This document shows, piece by piece, positions 5,261 through 8,118 of a stretch of 8,118 nt of DNA. A program made the position numbers and the translations under genes. Under the pieces are notes generated by a model, which made no database searches, had not been told where the DNA came from, and was given only the letters and a program-made list of their open reading frames with translations. Position 1 is the stretch's first letter; each line of letters begins with the position of its first letter. This DNA comes from Candidatus Thorarchaeota archaeon (GTDB taxonomy: Archaea > Asgardarchaeota > Thorarchaeia > Thorarchaeales > Thorarchaeaceae): assembly GCA_030642465.1 (NCBI GenBank), contig DAOWNS010000071.1:1-8118 (forward strand). Direction: 5' to 3'.

Positions 5261-6697
5261 ATGAACTCCAAAATTCGCCCCACTATATCAGAGATGCTTG
5301 AGATTGAGTCAGTCGCGATTGTAGGTGTTTCAGCAAAGATGGGCTACTACTGGGCCCATTCTATGCTTCAGTGGGACCATAATCTCAAGGTATGGTTGGT
5401 TTCGAAGTCGGGGGAGAAGGTCTTGGGCCATAAGATATACCGGAGCCTTCTGGATTTACCGGAATCTGTTGATTATGCCATTCTTGCGGTGCCATTGAGA
5501 GCTGTCCCTGAAGTACTGAAGGATTGCGCCCAGAAGGGTGTAAAGGGCGCGACTATCTTCACAAGCGGCTACTCAGAACTTGGCACGGAGGAGGGCACGC
5601 AACGCGAGAAGGAACTCAAAGATCTCATTCACTCAATGCCATTCAGAGTCTTTGGACCGAATTGCATGGGGCTAATGTATCCAAAGATTGGCTTTGCGTT
5701 TATGCCCACAGTGGATAGACTCTCAGGAAATGTTGGATTCGTTTCACAATCCGGCGGTATTGCGATTACAATCTATACGGCAGCTGTACACGCGGGAGTT
5801 GGCTTCAGCAAGATGTTCAGTTTTGGGAATGCAGCGGATATCTCTCCCTATGAGCTTCTCGATTATCTCGAAACAGACCAAGAAACGGATGTCGTAGGCC
5901 TGTACATTGAGGGAACAAGTGATGGGAAACGCCTGCTTGAGTTTCTTAAGCAAGTTGCTGAGAAAAAGCCTGTTGTTGTTGTCAAGGGAGGACGGTCGAC
6001 CGAGGGGTCAAGAGCGGTTTCATCTCATACGGGCGCCTTGTCTGGCAGGGACGAAATCTGGGACGCGGCATTCCGTCAGGCAAACGTTATCGCAGTTAAC
6101 ACATTGGAAGACCTAGAAGCGACTCTCAGCGTTCTCTCGAAAAGTCCTCAACCACACTCACGAAGTGTTGGACTCATTGGGATAAGTGGCGGTACCAGTG
6201 TAACCTATACTGACCTGTGTGTAGACCACGGACTTCGAGTACCCCCCTCTTCTCCCGAAACCGTCGAAAAGTTACGAACCATAGTAAAAGGTGTTGGCAA
6301 TTCCGTAACGAATCCCATTGATCTCGCTGTAGACTACTATAGTGACCAACTAATGGCTGAAGTAATTCGTGTTGTCGGTGCTGACCCCGCATTCGATTCA
6401 ATCATCTTGCAGGCGGACGTTCATAATATCCATCAAGCTGCGTCGACTATGGGGGCTGCTGATGTGGTCGAGTATATGTGGGTAGCTATGGCCAAAGCAG
6501 GATGTGATGTTGTGGAGAACCTAAAGAAACCGGTTCTCGTGGCTATACCCGAAGTAGCTTACATTGAGGCAAGGGCAACTGCGTGGAGGAAATTCGTTGA
6601 AGCAGGACTACCCGTCTTCAGAAACATCAGCGAGGCAGTTGGCGCACTCTCTGGAGTTTGTAAGTACTATGAAACACGGTCTTCCCGGAACGTCTAG
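5261..6697 (+). CDS. Acyl-CoA synthetase (NDP-forming) alpha subunit / CoA-binding protein
   Basis: A 478-residue protein of the NDP-forming acyl-CoA synthetase superfamily. With a beta ATP-grasp subunit, such enzymes turn an acyl-CoA, ADP and phosphate into the free acid, CoA and ATP in the cytosol. Stand-alone archaeal alpha subunits are about 460 residues, so this one is full length. Domains in order: CoA-binding Rossmann domain (about 8-105; SVAIVGVSAKMG at 17-28), first ligase-like flavodoxin domain (GPNCMG 132-137; GFVSQSGG 159-166), the phospho-His loop SSHTGALSG (254-262; His256 matches the phosphorylated alpha-His near 257 in characterised ADP-forming acetyl-CoA synthetases), and a second flavodoxin-like domain (GISGGTSVTYTDLC onward, with VTNPIDL). 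ATG 5261 has GGAGA 7 bases upstream. No beta subunit lies in the window, so the partner must be elsewhere or absent. The substrate (acetyl-, aryl- or other CoA) cannot be read from the sequence. Confidence 0.9.
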   Translation: MNSKIRPTISEMLEIESVAIVGVSAKMGYYWAHSMLQWDHNLKVWLVSKSGEKVLGHKIYRSLLDLPESVDYAILAVPLRAVPEVLKDCAQKGVKGATIFTSGYSELGTEEGTQREKELKDLIHSMPFRVFGPNCMGLMYPKIGFAFMPTVDRLSGNVGFVSQSGGIAITIYTAAVHAGVGFSKMFSFGNAADISPYELLDYLETDQETDVVGLYIEGTSDGKRLLEFLKQVAEKKPVVVVKGGRSTEGSRAVSSHTGALSGRDEIWDAAFRQANVIAVNTLEDLEATLSVLSKSPQPHSRSVGLIGISGGTSVTYTDLCVDHGLRVPPSSPETVEKLRTIVKGVGNSVTNPIDLAVDYYSDQLMAEVIRVVGADPAFDSIILQADVHNIHQAASTMGAADVVEYMWVAMAKAGCDVVENLKKPVLVAIPEVAYIEARATAWRKFVEAGLPVFRNISEAVGALSGVCKYYETRSSRNV

Positions 6698-6707
6698 CTA
6701 ATACTGG

Positions 6708-6724
6708 GCCAGAGCCTGGCTTTT
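6708..6724 (+). terminator. Hairpin terminator after the acyl-CoA synthetase gene
   Basis: GCCAG-AGC-CTGGC followed at once by TTTT (then CT) makes a 5-base-pair stem with a T-tail, starting 10 bases after the stop codon. The position and form fit an intrinsic-type terminator. Confidence 0.6.
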
Positions 6725-6782
6725 CTAACGTTGATTCGAAGCTGCAAGAACCTGATTTCACATTTAATCTGCCAAGAGCTCA

Positions 6783-6938
6783 TTAGATGGATTCTAAGTT
6801 GAGTTTCCACTCGGTGTCGCCCTGACGAATTAGGATCCCTGTATGGGCCTCGAAGTTCGGTTTGATATCAAGGTCTTGATGGTTCTCGAGCTGGCTCCGG
6901 ATGAAGCGAATCAGCTTTGCTGATGTCCATTCGGTCAT
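6783..6938 (-). CDS. Possible 51-residue small protein, maybe leaderless
   Basis: Not recognised. The sequence is protein-like: it starts MTEWTSAKLIRFIRSQLENH, where the helix has a regular pattern, then DLDIKPNFEAHTGILIRQGD looks like beta strands, ending TEWKLNLESI. It lacks Cys pairs and membrane segments. The frame is open further up to ATG 6974. ATG 6938 is preferred because the box CTATATC (6965-6959) is centred about 24 bases before it, the distance expected if transcription starts at the start codon. The ATG also overlaps the stop of an upstream minus-strand ORF as ATGA, so translational coupling is the other explanation. It converges on the acyl-CoA synthetase gene. Both readings support some translation here, but the ORF is short and chance is not excluded. 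Confidence 0.42.
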   Translation of the reverse strand: MTEWTSAKLIRFIRSQLENHQDLDIKPNFEAHTGILIRQGDTEWKLNLESI

Positions 6939-7129
6939 ACACGATACTGTTTGCATTGGATATAGAAGGGCCACGATTTCGCGTCATGCTGTTTATTCAC
7001 TTGTGCGTTCTCAATTCCGCACTTCCTCCATTGCCGCGTTCCCGCAATTTGACGGCAATGGCGGCAATGTATGTTTCTTCCTAGCTGGGTTCCTTGTCGA
7101 GAATTGAGGTCAAGAATTTTTGTTGCCAC
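6935..7129 (-). CDS. Low-confidence 64-residue ORF overlapping the next gene by ATGA
   Basis: Not recognised. It opens at GTG 7129 (MATKILDLNSRQGTQLGRN) and ends at TGA 6937-6935, which overlaps ATG 6938 of the next minus-strand ORF in an ATGA, a common operon junction. It contains CRHC and two further Cys (RKCG and IQCKQ), which could make a small zinc site. However, the CRHC comes from a short DNA repeat (7029-7069) and the last Cys lacks a CxxC partner. There is no Shine-Dalgarno sequence and no well-placed TATA box. The junction is the best argument for it; composition is ordinary. Confidence 0.25.
   Translation of the reverse strand: MATKILDLNSRQGTQLGRNIHCRHCRQIAGTRQWRKCGIENAQVNKQHDAKSWPFYIQCKQYRV
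6959..6965 (-). promoter_or_regulatory. TATA-like box for a possible leaderless small ORF
   Basis: On the minus strand this reads CTATATC and is centred about 24 bases before ATG 6938. No clear purine BRE element is visible. Confidence 0.35.
7029..7069. repeat. Inverted plus direct repeat of CGGCAATG
   Basis: CATTGCCGC (7029-7037) is the exact reverse complement of GCGGCAATG (7061-7069), a 9-base-pair stem with a 23-base loop. A second copy of the right arm (CGGCAATG, 7053-7060) lies inside, so the left arm can pair with either. This may be an RNA structure or regulatory site. Confidence 0.4.
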
Positions 7130-7167
7130 GAACGCGCAAAGAATTGAAAAACCGCGATGTATGACTT

Positions 7168-7189
7168 ACATATCACCTGAATGATATGT
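7168..7189. promoter_or_regulatory. Perfect 8+8 base inverted repeat, likely operator
   Basis: ACATATCA-CCTGAA-TGATATGT is a perfect inverted repeat with a 6-base spacer, a form typical of sites for dimeric helix-turn-helix regulators. It lies about 17 bases upstream of a good TATA box (7204-7217) and about 40 bases before the GTG of a low-confidence minus-strand ORF, so it could control one or both directions. A hairpin role is less likely since it lies upstream of the promoter. Confidence 0.5.
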
Positions 7190-7203
7190 GGAGCAATACG
7201 AGG

Positions 7204-7217
7204 GAAATATTATATCC
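7204..7217 (+). promoter_or_regulatory. Archaeal BRE/TATA promoter
   Basis: GAAATATTATATCC combines a purine-rich BRE-like start with a TATTATAT box, the best promoter match in the window. Initiation about 25 bases on falls near 7237-7238, exactly where ATG 7237 begins. The large secreted-protein gene would then have a leader of about 160 bases. Confidence 0.55.
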
Positions 7218-7236
7218 TACGATGTTCTCCATTTGC

Positions 7237-7356
7237 ATGTTCGCTGGGCGACCGGAGAGAGAGGAAGTCGCGCATGCCCCTCAGCGGCCGGATGTAGACA
7301 GTGGGAATTTTCACCCAGTATCTACAGTTAGTCCTATTGAGGGTTGCGGAATCTGA
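7237..7356 (+). CDS. Possible leaderless 39-residue ORF in the leader of the secreted-protein gene
   Basis: Not recognised. ATG 7237 sits where transcription from the TATA box at 7204-7217 should begin, the arrangement of leaderless archaeal genes. The frame runs to TGA 7354-7356, and another in-frame ATG at 7222 is probably outside the transcript. The product begins MFAGRPEREEVAHAPQRPD, is Pro-rich and polar, and ends SPIEGCGI. There is no membrane segment. It ends 39 bases before the first likely start of the secreted-protein gene and could be a leader peptide. A weak hairpin (GTAGA...TGGG with CCCA...TCTAC, 7294-7325) lies within. Support is positional only. Confidence 0.3.
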   Translation: MFAGRPEREEVAHAPQRPDVDSGNFHPVSTVSPIEGCGI

Positions 7357-7401
7357 GTGCCTCTTCAATTCGGTTACGCCATTGAGGAGGCATATGTGCA
7401 A

Positions 7402-8118
7402 ATGAACAAGAGACTGTTGAGAGTCCAGCTTATCACTGCTGTTTTTATCTCGCTGATGCTACTTGCCCTTGCTCCACAAGCCGTGTGGGCCAGTCAAGCA
7501 CTGCAGCATGATGAGGAGCTATTTCCGAAACCTTTCGAGGGCTACAACCTCGATAGTATCTACATTTTCTATGATCCGGCTGACGAGATGATGTCTGCTG
7601 TTGCTGAAGGTGTTAATGAAATCGTCACATTGAGGCTAAACCGTGTGACGATGATACCAGTGACCTCGTATAGTGATGTAGGTTACTGGTTACTGGACGA
7701 GCCTTGGATTGCTGTCTATGCGTTGCAGTCCACTTTGAAGGGCGTGATTTTTCCCGACCGAGAAATGTTGTGGCGTCAGTTCTATCAGACTCTCAGGTGC
7801 CATCCGTCGACCCAGCATGTTGTGGGGATGGGCAATACCCTATCCCTCGAACCATTCCTACGTTCAACTGACATCACAATTCATCACAGCGAATCTGAAG
7901 TTGCTGATGCCCTGATTCTCGTCCTCTATGACGTCTGGTCTATCATGGAGATGTGCAAGAGCCGAGCCATATTGGATGACGGCTATCAAAGCGCCGCTGA
8001 TGATCTAGAGCAGATGGTCCTCCAGGTCTACGCTGATCACTTCAGCGAGCTGATACAACGCCAATTCGAACCGATTGATGTGGTAGGAGAGCTTGACGAA
8101 GCAGCAGCTGATGAAAGA
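7402..8118 (+). CDS. Secreted or cell-surface protein with signal peptide (3' end cut by window edge)
   Basis: An open frame of 239 codons running off the window, with no family recognised. The N-terminus is a classic Sec signal: basic MNKRLLR, a hydrophobic core (LITAVFISLMLLALA, 10-24) and a likely signal peptidase site after AVWA (residue 30). The mature part begins SQALQHDEELFPKPFEGYN and mixes strands and helices (IYIFYDPADEMMSAVAEGV, then WIAVYALQSTLKGVIFPDRE, later VLYDVWSIMEMCKSRAIL); it has two Cys so far. The last residues (VVGELDEAAADER) are acidic. GAGGAGG (7384-7390) is the ribosome site. It is 11 bases before ATG 7402 and 5 before the in-frame GTG 7396, so either start is possible; the ATG at 7394 hits a stop after three codons. 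It may be a surface-layer-associated or periplasm-like binding protein, but that is a guess. Confidence 0.8.
   Translation, partial: MNKRLLRVQLITAVFISLMLLALAPQAVWASQALQHDEELFPKPFEGYNLDSIYIFYDPADEMMSAVAEGVNEIVTLRLNRVTMIPVTSYSDVGYWLLDEPWIAVYALQSTLKGVIFPDREMLWRQFYQTLRCHPSTQHVVGMGNTLSLEPFLRSTDITIHHSESEVADALILVLYDVWSIMEMCKSRAILDDGYQSAADDLEQMVLQVYADHFSELIQRQFEPIDVVGELDEAAADER

Noticed and set aside
7210..7401. 63-codon minus-strand ORF before the secreted-protein gene
   Set aside because: It runs against a strong plus-strand promoter, has no ribosome site, and its product looks random.
1..8118. CRISPR array, insertion sequence or attachment site
   Set aside because: No regularly spaced repeats, transposase motifs or terminal inverted repeats with target duplications were seen.

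Overview
The window looks archaeal. Start codons are preceded by purine-rich Shine-Dalgarno sequences of the GGAGGTGAT type, several starts have AT-rich boxes about 25 bases upstream in the archaeal TATA/BRE manner, genes are closely packed, and one gene is an NDP-forming acyl-CoA synthetase alpha subunit of the kind common in archaea. Moderate GC, a eukaryote-like PPP phosphatase and many small unrecognised proteins would fit an Asgard-type archaeon such as a Thorarchaeia relative. That placement is inference from gene style, not from a marker gene.

Layout. Positions 1-1202 (minus strand) hold a two-gene unit: a SLOG/LOG-like nucleotide-binding protein followed, 18 bases later, by a PPP-family metallophosphatase cut by the window edge. 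Positions 1203-1578 hold a probable promoter for that unit and a 42-codon small ORF with a strong ribosome site. A small cupin (1579-1959) follows on the plus strand. Next comes a small gene, 2039-2298, that makes sense only if one G is missing from a G run near 2117-2119: its two halves then join into an 86-residue protein with two CxxC pairs. Positions 2344-2601 encode a small one-pass membrane protein with a very basic tail, and a hairpin plus T-run follows.

Positions 2762-5198 (minus strand) form the most distinctive unit: a possible 59-residue basic protein, a 603-residue protein with an N-terminal PIN nuclease domain, a long helical middle and a beta-rich C-terminus, and then a three-helix membrane protein with an acidic tail. 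The spacing suggests one transcript. I recognise no described system with this composition.

Positions 5261-6697 (plus strand) encode the acyl-CoA synthetase alpha subunit with its catalytic His at residue 256, followed by a hairpin terminator. No beta (ATP-grasp) subunit is nearby. The region 6698-7395 has no large gene, but it holds two overlapping small minus-strand ORFs, a perfect 8+8 base inverted repeat, a good TATA/BRE box and a possible leaderless 39-codon ORF. From about 7396/7402 to the window end runs an open secreted-protein gene with a clear signal peptide.

The metabolic gene, the phosphatase unit and the PIN unit look like separate transcription units; nothing in the sequence ties them into one pathway.
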